From assembly GCF_021130785.1 (NCBI RefSeq), contig NC_060212.1, positions 144,649,001 to 144,713,000 of the forward strand: 64,000 nucleotides of DNA. Direction: 5' to 3'. Below are positions 28,501 to 35,516 of this stretch, piece by piece (within the stretch, counting starts at the first letter, position 1; every line of letters begins with the position of its first letter). The translations under genes were made by a program, and so were the position numbers. The DNA is from Homalodisca vitripennis. Taxonomy: Eukaryota; Arthropoda; Insecta; Hemiptera; Cicadellidae. The notes under the pieces are model-generated. The model did no database searches and was not told the DNA's origin. It saw only the letters and a list, made by a program, of their open reading frames with translations.

Positions 28501-31500
28501 GATTTCCCCTGAAACATCCACCACCTTAGTCAAAGATGTGATTAGGAAAAGATGTGTACGCTAATTTAATTTGATTGTAAAGTATTTAAGATTTTACTTT
28601 GATTAAGTATTGGGGATATTCAGGTATTTAATTTTTTTTAAGAAGCCGATCCCCTTTTTAGCCTTATTGTGCCCGTCCTTAAGGGCCACTGGCCTGTGTG
28701 AGGATCTTATCAAATAGAATAAGGGGGAGTGTCGATACACCATAAGGTCAATGGCACTGATAAAAAGTGCAAACGTCGCAGATTGGATTCGAATCTGCGC
28801 TATCTCTGAGTTAAAGACTCAAAGTCCAATGTCTTAGACCGCTCGGCCATTGGAACTCCCAAATTACTTGATGTATTCATAACCAAACAGTAAAGAAGGT
28901 GGTTTTACATGATAATTATGAAAACTCGAGCTCTGTAAGTAACTAAAACTTGACTTCTGCACAAAGTGACTGTTTCTAATACAATAAATAAATACGACTG
29001 AGACTGCAGAGAATGTTTTGTGCTGGCTTCTATTTACAATGAACAGGACAGAGAATTCTCAATCATTGAAGGCTAAAAACTGGTAATAGTTTTTATTAGG
29101 AACAGCTGGCTACTGCTTCGTTCCATACAAAATAAGTGTTATTCTATCAGAAAAAGACCCACTACTTTTATATCACTCACTCTTTTTCGTACTTGTTAGC
29201 AGAGAAACAACTACTTTACTTTTATAATGAGCCTGAGCCTGAGGAGTAATAGAAGGTGTCCTAGCTATTGGGCCGTTGTCTGCAGCTTGGCCAGCAATGG
29301 TTGTGTCCTCTATGTTTTTCAGTATTCTAAATTTTTGCTATTAGTAACCTTTTAGATGTAACGTAGCTATGGGGAAAGGGTTGATTCAATGTGAGTATTG
29401 AGTTTAGCTTCACTTCACCTTATGCTTAGTGCAGCATCGTAATCTGACACTGTCACAGACTTGACTCCTGGAATCTGGGTTCACATCCATCTGAAAAGAG
29501 AGTCTAGGTGTCTCTGATGATGAAACAATGTAAAGAGTTAGTTTTTAACATCTTCGTCATTGACTTTTTTTGGATCTCTTCAGACGGATGTGAACTCCAG
29601 ATTCCAGGAATCAAGTTTTTAACATTTTGAGACACTGGACTAAGAGGAAGGTGAAATGGAGCTAACTCAACATTTGCAGTGAATCAACCCTTCCCACCGA
29701 AAACTTGAATGCTCCATCATGCTTTGGGATCGTATCTAAACATTGTAGTGCACTCAATTGTGCACCTGATGAGAAAATGAGAACACCTCTTTATCTAGTT
29801 TACACTGGGTAACCAGACAGAACTCTTTTATAGTCTAGTTGTCTCTGATGTCAAAACAATGCAAAGAGTTTCTTTTGAACCTCTTTGTCATTGAAATTTT
29901 TGTATCTCTTGAGACAGACATGGACTCCAGATTCCAAGAGTCAAGTCTGTGAGCGTGTCAGATTTCAGACACTGCACTAAGTGGAAGGTGAAATGGAACT
30001 AATCTCAATGTTCACTTTTTAGATGTGTTAGAGCATTCTGCACATGTACCTAATTTAACTGTAAAAAATGATAAGGTGCTAAATAGACAGCCAATGTTTG
30101 AGCTTTAAGCTTGATATGGTAATAATCATGAGAAAACATTATCCCTCTCCGGATGAAACACTTAGCAATGCCTGATGATGTGCTGTAGTTTTGCTAGCGG
30201 ACGAATCACAGGCGCTGCACGCCTGGCGTACTAAGTCTCATTTCACTGATGTATGAGATTAGTTTGTTGAGTTCTACTGGCTCTGCTTTGTGCTGCTACC
30301 TCTCGGGAATAGTTTTGAACTATTTGAAACAATATTACAGCCGTTTTTTTCACAGTACATTTACTGGTTTGTTGATAAAAGTTCCAGCTGGGTGAATTGT
30401 CTGCCGATGTGAACAAACTAGTTGAGCCACTGTGAATTGGGTTCTTTGTACTTAAATTGTTGTTTCCGTTGTAATACAAATTTTTTCTAGTTTTTAATCT
30501 ATTTATTTAAATATGAGAATAAAGTGGGAATGAAATAATGTAATCGGTTTAACGTCTCATTGTCACGTGAAAATACGTAACTTTTACTACTTTGGATTGA
30601 GTTGCTAGGCTATAGAAAAAATTTAAGAATTATTAATTTACTACTTTTTATTTTTCTGTTGGCTGCAAGTACAAGTGGATTACAAATTAATGACATTAGT
30701 GATATACTAGATGACGATTTAAAATCCAGTGATGAAGAGATCGATTTGCCTCCTCCATCTGATCTAGGCCTAGACAGCTCTAACAATACACAGATCTAAT
30801 CAAACAAATATGTATTAAGCATTAAATTATAAAGTAAAAGTGTAATGGTGTAACAAAACCATTGTTTTATACCTTGTTTTACTCTACTTTTAAGTCTAAT
30901 CATAAAAAATCATGCATTACCCTATTTTTTCAAAATAAAAAGTGTTAGTTTAAAAAATAGAACACTGTACTTTAACTAAACATTTGAATACAACCAGATA
31001 GAGTAATTAGCACTTTTTAATGAGTCCAGAAAGGGTTAAAGTAGTCACAGAAACCTGTACGTAATTTTTTTACTACTGATGCAATTTTACAGTACAGATA
31101 ACGTAACATTGTTTGGTTCATTGCTATCCATATTGCTATCCAAAGGTACATTTACTGCTTCGTAAGTTTAGTTTATAATAGCTGCTGTAATTAATCTAAA
31201 CTTGTGATTATATCTGTGAAGTCTTATGTCTTACCTGGTACTAATCAACTGTATGTTATCAGGGTCACATGGGATCCCCGGTATATTCTTCAAGTACGAC
31301 ACAAGTGCCCTCAAGATCATGGTTTCCGAGGAACGAGAACCCTTGGATCAGTTCTTGGTCAGGTTATGTGCGACAGTAGGAGGAATCTTTGTTACCGCAG
31401 GTATGTCACTACAGTTCCACAAGTTTTTAAATATCTGTTGATTGATGATGGTTCTGCGCAGCAAGGCCGAAATACTGTATTTAGTTACAAATTTTGTTCA

Positions 31501-34100
31501 CATTGTTTTGAACATGGTGTGAACTGAAACTGATGTGAACTTAAGATGATTAATGTCTACATTAAATTTTGGGGATGACATAAAAGTATTTCACATCAAT
31601 ATAAGAAGTACGAGGTGTGTCCAAAAAGTATCCGACCTTGACGTCTGGCATGAACTGACGTTACTCGGCAGCAACGGCAATCTGGTCCCCTTCAAAGTAC
31701 TCCCCTCCACAAGCCCCTACCTTATTCCAACGCTCCTCCCACTTTCAGAAACACTCCTTAAATTCATTTTGCGGAATGGCTAACAGGTCCTTCGTCGCAT
31801 TTTGTTTTATTTGTTCAATATCGTCAAATCTTTTTCCTTTCAAAGGAATTTTCAATTTCGGAAATAGCCAGAAGTCATAAGGAGCTATGTCAGGACTGTA
31901 GGGAGGCTGTCGTAGTTGGTTGATGTCGTGTTTGACCAAAAAGGCTGAATAAGATTTAGTGGTGCAGGATTTAGTCACGGCTTGTCCACAGTTCAGGTCG
32001 TTTCCTTCGCACTGCATCTCGTAGCCACCTTAGGACCTCAAGATAATACTCCTTCTTCACTGTCTGGCGTTTTGGAGCATATTCGTGATGAACAACGCCA
32101 TCCTGGTAAAAAAAAAACTGTCAGCATTGTTTTGACATTGCTTCGACTTTGTCTTGCTTTTTTCGGCCGTTGCTCTTCGCGAGTTTTCCACTGTGAAGAT
32201 TGAGCCTTTGTTTCAGGGTCGTAGCCATAAACCCATAACTCATCACCAGTAATAACTTTTTTAAATAGCCCTGGGTCACTTTTTATCAAATCCAGAAATC
32301 CAGATTGTTCTCTGCGATTTCAAGTCGAACAAATTTTGCCGAAACACGGTTAATTTTTAAATCTTCGTGTAAAATGTTACAAACTGACGATTTTGGTATT
32401 CCTAAATCTTCTTCCAGCTCTCGGACAGTCAATCACCGGTTTTCATTAACTGCTGCACGAACATGTTCAACATTTTCAGTGTTTCTGGCCGTTGAAGGCC
32501 TGCCAGATCGGTCATCACTCTCCACTGATATGCGGCCATTTTTAAACCGCCTAAACCACTCTTTTATTTGTGTATCGCCCTTAGACACGTCAACATAAAC
32601 TTTCCGTATCATAGTAATCGTCTCTGATGCTGAATGGCCAAGTTTTTGGCAAAATTTAATGCAAATGCGCTGCTCAACACGTTCAGTCATATTGAAATGC
32701 GACGCACACACACGGCAGTACTGTACAGAACAGAGCGCTGTGACTCACTGAGTGACCGGATCGTATTCAATGCCTAATATGGGAAGGAGTAGGATCGCCC
32801 CTCCCCTCCAATAACCGGTTCGAGCTATTCGGTTACACCGCGGCCGCCTACTGGTCGGCGGTCGGATACTTTTTGGACAGACCTCGTATTCATAAACACT
32901 ATAATGAAATTCTAGTATTTATACAGTCTATGAACGGGAATTATATTTTGATAATCTGGACTGAAATATGGATTAAGACTTTAGAAGAGCAGCAGTATGT
33001 TATTTCAGGTTACAACATGTTAATACAACCAAGACTTAACCAGGCTGGAGATTTTTTTATGTATGTGAACACGCAACTCACCTTTGACCACCAACTAATA
33101 ACACTGCCTACTGTCAAGATGATTAAACTGGAAGTGCTTTCATCCACTAAGTTTCAGTTAACTAAGAAATTTGGAAAACATATTGAAATTGTCAGATGAC
33201 CCATTTTTAATCCTAATTTGTATATGTATTTTCTTTATAGGGCCAACAAGGCAAACTCATATATGGCAATGAAAATGTCCTCAAGTTGATGATTGAAGTT
33301 GTTTTCTGAGACCTTTTATACATACACATTTTTATCGGAACTTCAGGGCAGGCAAACTGGACTATTGTGTTGGAAATGTAATTGATTCAAATGAGAAAAG
33401 CATGTTCTTACACACGCACAATCTGACATAACAATCAGTTCAAATTTTATATAACCTTTGAATCTCTTAAATATGGATACTGAAATAGTATATACCTGAT
33501 ATATGACTACTTCTGTTCGAAAAATATTGTATGGCTCTAGCGTATTACATCATAAATGATGTAACTAAGAAGACTATGACGTTCGAGTTTAAAAACTGTG
33601 TGCGAAGTTGCAGGTAAGTGCTAGTGTATGATGAAAACAAATGTAAAAGTACCAAAGTACTGTACAATGTGAATAAAGTAACCAAATATATTGAAATGGC
33701 TGAAAACTTATTATATAAACATGAAAATTAAACACACAGACTTATTTATGAAAACAAGAAAACATAAATATATTTAGTCTAAAACCGATTGTCAAGGGAA
33801 TAAAAGGACTGAACCGGCCGACAGGGGTGGTGAAGAGAGTTTGCAAGTGATAGTGGTATGCACGGTAAGTCACGTCAACAACATACTCAGCAATATGCAT
33901 GATTGATTTCAGGTTTTATCAACAGTATAGTTCAATACTTAGTGAAGCTGTCGTTCAGAGTCATGCGACCACAATCCAAGTACTCCAGCATGAGTACGAG
34001 CACATTTCACAACGATTCCACCGGGATGCCAACTCCCGTTATCTCCCTGGGGAACCATGAGGAGTCGCCACCTTCCACTGTCGTCCCCACAGAGTCATGA
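4397..34100 (+). CDS. ERGIC2: ERGIC2, endoplasmic reticulum-Golgi intermediate compartment protein 2 (spliced, seven coding exons)
   Basis: ERGIC2 is a two-pass membrane protein that cycles between ER and Golgi with ERGIC1/ERGIC3 and helps sort cargo in the early secretory pathway. The coding exons are 4397-4502, 8272-8427, 15573-15790, 22959-23209, 26596-26718, 31263-31400 and 33913-34100. Every junction has GT/AG and compatible phase. They sum to 1180 nt. Discounting one extra T in exon 3 gives 393 codons including the stop, i.e. 392 residues, close to the roughly 377 of the human protein. The N-terminal cytosolic part carries RELDSFPKLPETFVETS. The first membrane segment is at about residues 38-56 (ILTCGLISWLIYSEV). 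The lumenal domain contains NKVAGNFHITAGQA and FTHRIHRFSFGD. The second membrane segment is near residues 320-345 (VGGIFVTAG plus FINSIVQYLV). The tail is short and cytosolic. The 30-kb span is due to repeat-filled introns. Confidence 0.93.
5217..6607 (+). mobile_element. 5'-truncated LINE (CR1/jockey-like), intact RT open frame
   Basis: A single open frame at 5217-6506 gives 429 residues of non-LTR reverse transcriptase. Visible motifs are the QHGFMAGKST fingers segment, LLDYSKAFDCLDHNQLLGKL, the [14 protein letters not shown] primer-grip region, LLYADDTVLL (catalytic YADD) and YLGITLDEHLNW. The C-terminal thumb has RAIRTLCDLSPRESCREKF. The endonuclease and ORF1 are missing, so the copy is 5'-truncated at about 5215. 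The 3' end has AATAAAG followed by a short ATTGTCT repeat, a microsatellite-type LINE tail. No clear target duplication was found. The uninterrupted frame suggests a young insertion, in ERGIC2 intron 1. Decayed relatives are on the - strand at 48.5-49.3 and 59.1-61.1 kb. Confidence 0.85.
6760..7451. mobile_element. piggyBac-like non-autonomous element, 0.7 kb
   Basis: TTAA lies at 6756-6759 and 7452-7455. The inward ends are CTCTCTTCCGTACG and CCCTCTCCTGTAC, similar with a few substitutions. There is no transposase, and the short - strand frame inside (7092-7295) shows no recognisable domain. It lies in ERGIC2 intron 1, about 150 bp after the LINE tail. Confidence 0.5.
7456..8271. other. rest of ERGIC2 intron 1
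   Basis: No gene is visible. The stretch near 7548-7640 faintly resembles the body of the tRNA-related SINE at 28.6 kb. A run of about 28 T lies at 8098-8125. The intron ends in GTTTTTTTCAG at 8271. Confidence 0.4.
8272..8427 (+). CDS. ERGIC2: ERGIC2 coding exon 2
   Basis: It encodes the first membrane segment (ILTCGLISWLIYSEVSYYL) and the start of the lumenal domain, FKFAPDTDYDAKVKINVD followed by LTVAMPC. The family signature 'KINVDLTVAMPC' is strongly conserved in ERGIC2 and its paralogues. The acceptor is TTTTTTTCAG and the donor GTCC|GTAAGT, phase 1. Confidence 0.93.
8558..9037 (-). CDS. NDUFAF3: NDUFAF3 first exon (mitochondrial complex I assembly factor 3), 3' part missing
   Basis: NDUFAF3 works with NDUFAF4 in the mitochondrial matrix to assemble the ubiquinone-binding module of complex I. 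The ATG at 9037 opens a frame of 159 codons. The first 25 or so residues are basic and lack acids (MASMINFLKYPLRTFNKSG), as expected of a mitochondrial presequence. The conserved core follows: MMINSYSLLRFRLNNGIFVV, GPVAMFPRTVLSWNV, then SLSLFLHLAPKLDVLVIG. Similarity stops after about residue 125 (GLSDARNQQ). The conserved C-terminal part, with its 'CATFNFL' line, is absent from the frame, and I could not find it nearby. A donor CAAT|GTATGT lies just downstream (around 8635), so an unseen second exon is likely; otherwise the copy is truncated. It lies antisense within ERGIC2 intron 2. Confidence 0.8.
   Translation of the reverse strand: MASMINFLKYPLRTFNKSGVVIEKHIRRFSVNSSQLAAYEADGKTTVNILNSEEGASMMINSYSLLRFRLNNGIFVVGPVAMFPRTVLSWNVKDDYDVNEKSLSLFLHLAPKLDVLVIGLSDARNQQLLMLTLQCMYIFSECRISLLRKLFLIHKNTQL
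9076..9660 (-). CDS. RR-1 cuticle protein, main exon
   Basis: This is a structural protein of the arthropod cuticle that binds chitin through the Rebers-Riddiford (chitin_bind_4) domain. A hydrophobic secretion segment (ILVLVAVYVIGTSARP) is followed by AKYDFSAIVDGEVND and the RR-1 core GVLGSYGYSDG…VTYQADENGFRIFSDELEP, where the aromatic residues and the YxADENG motif are visible. The stop is at 9076. The open frame extends to an ATG at 9660, but the 42 residues before the signal segment look non-coding. An acceptor CATTTTGGCAG places the likely exon start at 9535. In insect cuticle genes a short first exon usually encodes only the first few residues, so the true start is probably in an unseen upstream exon. 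The stop lies 38 bp before the NDUFAF3 ATG on the same strand. Confidence 0.85.
   Translation of the reverse strand: MNTAREFVQRGENGDDFRDNWAREEGVKEPTSGRFSCLHFGSQILVLVAVYVIGTSARPQEPIITPEKQYEAAQKAKYDFSAIVDGEVNDLTQYRQETRNGLGVLGSYGYSDGYLKRKVTYQADENGFRIFSDELEPLSGPNAKPKGIVSVNTQYDGIGIEYKVKHILPETVPTQDICVPGHDSLGNHYHFETN
9661..11615. other. ERGIC2 intron 2, first unannotated part
   Basis: The sequence is AT-rich. At 10135-10215 there is a GC-richer patch of unknown nature, and at about 10288-10298 a G run. TTAACCCTGCAACTGG near 9816 looks like a piggyBac-type end, but no partner was found. The short frames at 11026-11396 show no recognisable domain. Confidence 0.4.
11616..12754 (+). mobile_element. 5'-truncated LINE with GAT-repeat tail, 12-bp target duplication
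   Basis: The flanking duplication ATATAGCAAAAG is at 11604-11615 and 12755-12766. The element starts within the RT domain (VLEKRWEYGKDTMVAFIDLQ) and contains MSPFLFNIIMDEI, the catalytic AYADDIMIW, FCYLGSIITDRG and LLYGAETWTW. It ends in CGTCTGACGATGATG… with a GAT microsatellite. Frameshifts and an in-frame stop break the polyprotein at about 11685, 12057 and 12350. Its protein is nearly identical to the longer antisense copy at 26861-28544, so both insertions are recent. It lies in ERGIC2 intron 2. Confidence 0.85.
12804..13657 (+). mobile_element. internally deleted mariner element
   Basis: The inverted ends CAGAAAGTATAAGAA and CCAGAAAGTATATTA lie next to TA. The N-terminal half of a mariner transposase is at 12916-13215, with a helix-turn-helix region (EIYRQLCEVYGNDVTTGGGV) and a WRIRFKDGRTNVCDDERSGR linker. 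A further piece around 13205-13275 reads PQISRSLFHEIVTQKLGYR. The central region holding the first two catalytic aspartates is missing. A stretch corresponding to the third-aspartate motif (LPDIAPSDYYLFP) resumes near 13376. The element is dead. Confidence 0.78.
13660..14640. other. ERGIC2 intron 2, unannotated part
   Basis: The sequence is AT-rich. No convincing open frame or repeat end was seen. Confidence 0.4.
14690..14803 (+). repeat. 3' tail of a retroelement
   Basis: A small stem-loop (CACCGACAAG…CTTGGTG, 14711-14739) is followed by TTGTTTATAAATAAAATAAA and more A/T-rich repeats. This is the layout of a LINE 3' end. No coding part is recognisable upstream. Confidence 0.4.
14930..15262 (+). 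repeat. unclassified dispersed repeat, copy 1
   Basis: It matches 55640-55990 over its whole length by eye. Shared blocks are TTATTCTCATGGA, TTTACATGTA, GGTGTACCAAGC, TTTTTGTACCA and CAGTTATT(A/G)TTTCCACAA. Both copies end in a TA-rich simple repeat. There is no open frame and no inverted ends, so the class is unknown. Confidence 0.6.
15573..15790 (+). CDS. ERGIC2: ERGIC2 coding exon 3, with a one-base frameshift
   Basis: It continues the lumenal domain: VGADIMDSTGQSVSSFGSLE, EEDTWF, then (one frame over) YFDSMRYMNSYLREEFHAIQ and DLLWKSGE. These lines match insect ERGIC2 proteins. The four T at 15650-15653 should be three. With the extra base the reading meets TGA immediately after TWF; without it the frame is open to the donor CCGAAAAG|GTATTA and enters exon 4 in phase. 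Whether this is an assembly error or a true lesion cannot be told here. Confidence 0.9.
15852..16260 (-). repeat. 3' end of a LINE, antisense
   Basis: On the - strand the sequence ends AATAAAGCTGTTTTGAATTG, a typical LINE 3' terminus with a polyadenylation-like signal. It begins only about 60 bp after the exon 3 donor. The extent into the AT-rich sequence to 16260 is approximate and no coding part remains. Confidence 0.45.
16261..16918. other. ERGIC2 intron 3 before the large LINE
   Basis: No gene was seen. Part of this may be the 5' untranslated region of the LINE that follows; its start could not be fixed because no target duplication was found. Confidence 0.35.
16919..18103 (+). pseudogene. 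LINE ORF1: PHD finger, coiled coil and SGNH hydrolase
   Basis: The PHD part spans a frameshift: HPCGICMKN, then CSLWHHIKCIG and SEWICEVC supply the cysteines and histidine of a C4HC3 zinc finger. A coiled coil rich in E, K and N follows to 17363. A proline/serine linker lies at 17374-17592. The esterase domain starts VMLVADSHGRFLGHIL (the DSHG block with the nucleophile Ser), has SSSGAP and then LAGTNNIDD, and continues past 18103 in another frame as HFNLSGKHHLAHIITEHL, which supplies the late His. The domain probably aids RNA/membrane interaction in retrotransposition; its exact role is not established. Confidence 0.75.
18520..20560 (+). pseudogene. LINE apurinic-type endonuclease, interrupted by a mariner
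   Basis: The left part (to 18847) has RLMQVNVCCLRNK, LICISEHWLK and YVKNTIQFS-like lines. The right part (from 20204) has RSPNGDINKF, RVLIAGDFNIEMG and ADHVPLFFKI. Together these are the E-H-W, SPNGD and GDFNI blocks of the exonuclease-endonuclease-phosphatase fold. The mariner sits exactly in the codons between '…VSIY' and 'RSPNGD'; removing it and one TA restores a continuous block. A few frameshifts occur in each part. Confidence 0.8.
18848..20203 (-). mobile_element. mariner element with damaged transposase
   Basis: TA flanks both ends (18846-18847, 20204-20205). The terminal repeats CGAGGGCTGTTTTTTTT and TCAAGTTCCG are near-perfect on both sides. The - strand transposase starts at 20038 (MAATINSPASCELRSVIRFL) and carries the helix-turn-helix, WCRLFAEGRTDVHDE, WVLYENPETKEQSKQW, VLIHDNARPH (second catalytic Asp) and HPPYSPDLAPSDYHLF (third Asp). 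The segment that should hold the first Asp (GDETW) is replaced by two 14-bp repeats at 19531-19558. The frame is broken there and near 19640, so the transposase is inactive. Confidence 0.92.
21249..22658 (+). pseudogene. LINE reverse transcriptase
   Basis: Blocks in order are VTPVFKKGDKNCVHNYRPIS, CDLSKAFDSVLVDVL, TGVPQGSILGPFFFIVYIND, the catalytic VIYADDTTLL, LLGINVDSKLNWSTHI, YGLLVWGHSS and, in the tail, HQYNTRGRNKIDI. These are the standard fingers, palm and thumb blocks of CR1/jockey-type RT. Frameshifts at about 21540-21600, 22046 and 22413 break the frame. Confidence 0.85.
22959..23209 (+). CDS. ERGIC2: ERGIC2 coding exon 4
   Basis: It encodes the strongly conserved lumenal core: ACRLNGTITLNKVAGNFHIT, AGQALALPQGHIHMSAF, DYNFTHRIHRFSFGD and GIIHPLEGDEKIAPD. 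The exon begins GAAATACAA after TTTGTCCAAG and ends GACA|GTGAGT, phase 1. The acceptor has only a modest pyrimidine tract and sits 51 bp after a LINE tail. Confidence 0.93.
23647..23907 (+). mobile_element. 5S rRNA-derived SINE (SINE3 type)
   Basis: A 21-bp duplication flanks the insertion (23626-23646 and 23908-23928; it contains AAGGGCCAAGTATGCAATAC). The head includes AAGCAACGTCGAGCGTGACC and GCTTGGATAGATGACCG, which match the box A/intermediate element/box C internal promoter region of 5S rRNA. The body reaches about 23870 and the tail is built from TACTTTT units. It lies in ERGIC2 intron 4, sense strand. 5S-derived SINEs are much rarer than tRNA-derived ones. Confidence 0.85.
23929..26595. 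other. rest of ERGIC2 intron 4
   Basis: No gene or repeat boundary could be supported in this 2.7-kb AT-rich stretch. Short pyrimidine-rich tracts occur near 26170-26330. The intron ends TCTACAG at 26595. Confidence 0.45.
26596..26718 (+). CDS. ERGIC2: ERGIC2 coding exon 5
   Basis: It encodes NMVLYQYFIEAVPTEVSTF, then SYTYQYSVKDYMRVIDHHRG, matching the 'YFI.VVPT' and 'TYQYSV' lines of the COPII-coated ERV domain. The acceptor is TCTACAG and the donor CGAG|GTTTGT, phase 1. Confidence 0.92.
26861..28544 (-). mobile_element. LINE, longer antisense copy of the 11.6-kb family, 13-bp target duplication
   Basis: The perfect duplication GGAAAAGATGTGT flanks it (26848-26860 and 28545-28557). Reading on the - strand, the copy starts upstream of RT (VKEMKEGKSAGIDELTAEMI) and continues through EQCGFRKGRSTVDAIFVMRQ, VAFIDLQKAYDKVLRERIWE, RGVRQGSILSPFLFNIIMDE, AYADDIMIW and LLYGAETWTW. 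It ends in CGTCTGACGATGAC repeats. There is one frameshift near 28165 and another near 27405. Compared with the + strand copy, the protein GKRLEKVKEFCYLGSIITDR is identical and the tail unit is GAC rather than GAT. It is 5'-truncated and lies in ERGIC2 intron 5. Confidence 0.9.
28640..28858 (-). mobile_element. tRNA-related SINE (leucine/serine-type head)
   Basis: On the - strand the head reads GGAGTTCCAATGGCCGAGCG then GTCTAAGACATTGGACTTTG, a box A of the tRNA-Leu/Ser class. A B-box-like GATTCGAATCC follows. The anticodon stem and T stem do not pair properly, and the sequence continues for about 130 bp beyond the tRNA part, so it is not a functional tRNA. The body boundary at 28640 is approximate and no target duplication was seen. 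ERGIC2 intron 5. Confidence 0.6.
28859..29389. other. ERGIC2 intron 5, unannotated part
   Basis: Nothing beyond AT-rich intron sequence was recognised. Confidence 0.4.
29390..30025. repeat. three-unit inverted and direct repeat cluster
   Basis: Units at about 29505-29690 and 29843-30025 are direct repeats (shared GCAAAGAG-type, CTCCAGATTCCA, GTGAACATT-type and AAGGTGAAATGGA blocks). The stretch 29390-29500 carries the same blocks inverted (GACTTGACTCCTGGAATCTG versus CCAGATTCCAAGAGTCAAG). The first two units therefore form a large imperfect hairpin. There is no coding potential and the class is unknown. Confidence 0.6.
30602..30799 (+). pseudogene. short acidic open frame, possible piggyBac transposase N-terminus
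   Basis: The frame has no ATG. A hydrophobic stretch precedes the acidic segment INDISDILDDDLKSSDEEI then LPPPSDLG. Acidic N-termini of this style occur in piggyBac transposases, and GGGTTAA lies downstream at about 31033. No matching left end was found and nothing of the catalytic domain is present. This is a weak guess; an unrelated non-coding frame is quite possible. Confidence 0.25.
31263..31400 (+). CDS. ERGIC2: ERGIC2 coding exon 6
   Basis: It encodes GSHGIPGIFFKYDTSALKIM, VSEEREPLDQFLVRLCATVG and GIFVTA. 'GIFFKYDTSAL' and 'FLVRLCATVGG' are the most conserved family lines and lead into the second membrane segment. Phase 1 on both sides; the donor is GCAG|GTATGT. Confidence 0.93.
31541..33200 (+). 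mobile_element. LINE endonuclease fragment, split by a mariner
   Basis: FGDDIKVFHINIRS (ending at 31608) continues, after the mariner, as IHKHYNEILVFIQSMNGNY, then IIWTEIWI and VISGYNMLIQPRLNQAGDFF. These are the N-terminal EEP endonuclease blocks (NIRS, TETW-like and GYN…GG). Only the first third of the domain is recognisable. The downstream end is approximate. It is a third LINE lineage in ERGIC2, in intron 6. Confidence 0.65.
31611..32886 (-). mobile_element. mariner element, damaged
   Basis: TA duplications are at 31609-31610 and 32887-32888. The inverted ends CGAGGTGTGTCCAAAAAGTA and CGAGGTCTGTCCAAAAAGTA match. The - strand transposase starts at 32711 (MCASHFNMTERVEQRICIKF) with EWFRRFKNGRISVESDDRSG, the first-Asp block VITGDELWVYGYDPETKAQS and the third-Asp block PPYSPDIAPYDFWLFPKLK. 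The HDNAP-type block with the second Asp is lost: the region around 31945-31985 is frameshifted and reads no such motif. Several other frameshifts and stops also occur. Confidence 0.9.
33201..33912. other. end of ERGIC2 intron 6
   Basis: No gene was found. A 20-bp palindrome, TTACATCATAAATGATGTAA, lies at 33545-33564. The acceptor ends at 33912. Confidence 0.4.
33913..34100 (+). CDS. ERGIC2: ERGIC2 terminal coding exon
   Basis: It completes the second membrane segment (GFINSIVQYLVKLSF) and gives a cytosolic tail rich in serine, threonine and proline, ending PSTVVPTES. The stop is TGA at 34098-34100. The tail is longer and less conserved than the rest, as usual in this family. No canonical AATAAA was seen close to the stop. 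Confidence 0.9.
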
Positions 34101-35352
34101 GAAGCACTGCAACAACCACACTATTAAGTATTCAACATCTTCACTTCACCTGTCCTACCAGAAAGAATCTCCTACTAGCTCAAGAGTTTTTCTTCAACTC
34201 TCTTCCACTGTTTTAATTTAAGATGATGAATAACCTCCACCGGACTCCACCTTTATTTGATAACTCAGTCTGCGGTACTGCTTACTATTATTCTCCTGTA
34301 AATAAGTCAAGCATATAGATATGTTGTATATAATTAGGTATTGTAAATATTATAGTGTTTTGTGAGACAAGAACAGGAAAAGTGTGGTATCTTTTACCTC
34401 CCATTTCAGACAAAATTCACCCATAAGGCATTTATGTGAAATTACTACAGGAATGATACAACGTTTACGCTCTTTCATGCTTAATTGTAATTTTCATCAT
34501 GAGCAACACATTGTATTTTGTTGATTTCTTTAACTTTAAACGGATTTGTTAATATTTATACATCACTACACTAAACTTCACATCTGATTACTGTATATAC
34601 TGTATACAGATAAAGTATAAAGCTAAAAAACATGAATTGATAGAGAACAAGTTCGTGCAAGGTACAACGATGAGTGTATTGTGTTCTGAAATTCAAATCC
34701 AGTTGGGCTTTTGGGAAACAATAGTTATATTTCTCGGAATGTTAAGAGTTAGCTAAAAGTTATCTAAGGTAGTAGTAGTAGAGGAACAAAAATCTATAAA
34801 TGAAAAAATTACTTTGAATTAAATTGTAATTTAATAATTATATAAATTCTGATAATATTATCAGTCCAGAAATTCAAAATTTCAACAGCCAGTACATAGG
34901 CTGCAATTATAAGGTTTGTGCAACAAGTTTGCAACGTAATGAAGAACATTTTACACGTTTGTTGTAAAAATGGTCTATTGCAAACAGACTTGACACGTTG
35001 CAAATTTAAATGTTTGTTTCCACTAAATTATGGTAAACAATGTAGCTTCCTTTGACCTTTTTTAATAATATGTTTCACCCCATTCCCACTCTGAGCAATG
35101 ATGGCTTGAGATCACCTTATCTGCTTACGGAGTACATGGTAGGCTGTAGTATAAGTTTGTATGTAGCTATATAAAATATTTTATTTTGTCATTCATGAAG
35201 TCTCTCAGAGCCTTGTACATCTCTGATACAAACAGAATATTGCATTCTTTGTTAAAAGTTTGTTATTGACGATGGAAGGATTGAAAGGGTAATAGAATTT
35301 CGGACATTTGCCATTGTTATATTTAAAAAAAAAAGTACAACACTACATTTCC
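34101..35352. other. ERGIC2 3' untranslated region and intergenic sequence
   Basis: The sequence loses coding character after the stop. The polyadenylation site cannot be fixed. No other feature was recognised. Confidence 0.4.
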
Positions 35353-35383
35353 AGGATTGAATGATACAACACTATTCAATCCT
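35353..35383. repeat. small hairpin
   Basis: The perfect arms AGGATTGAAT and ATTCAATCCT (35353-35362, 35374-35383) are separated by 11 bases. Function unknown. Confidence 0.5.
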
Positions 35384-35516
35384 CGAAACATAGGGTAATA
35401 ATTTTTTATAGAATATTGCACTTATGAGAATTTTTAACTAAATCCTGTATAAGAATTGTCACTTCCTAAAAACACTTTACCGCTATTCCTTGCTCTTGAT
35501 CTAAACCCGAGTGCAG

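Noticed and set aside
28750..28858. Possible functional tRNA-Leu/Ser gene
   Set aside because: The anticodon and T stems do not pair and the sequence runs on into a longer repeat body; treated as a SINE head.
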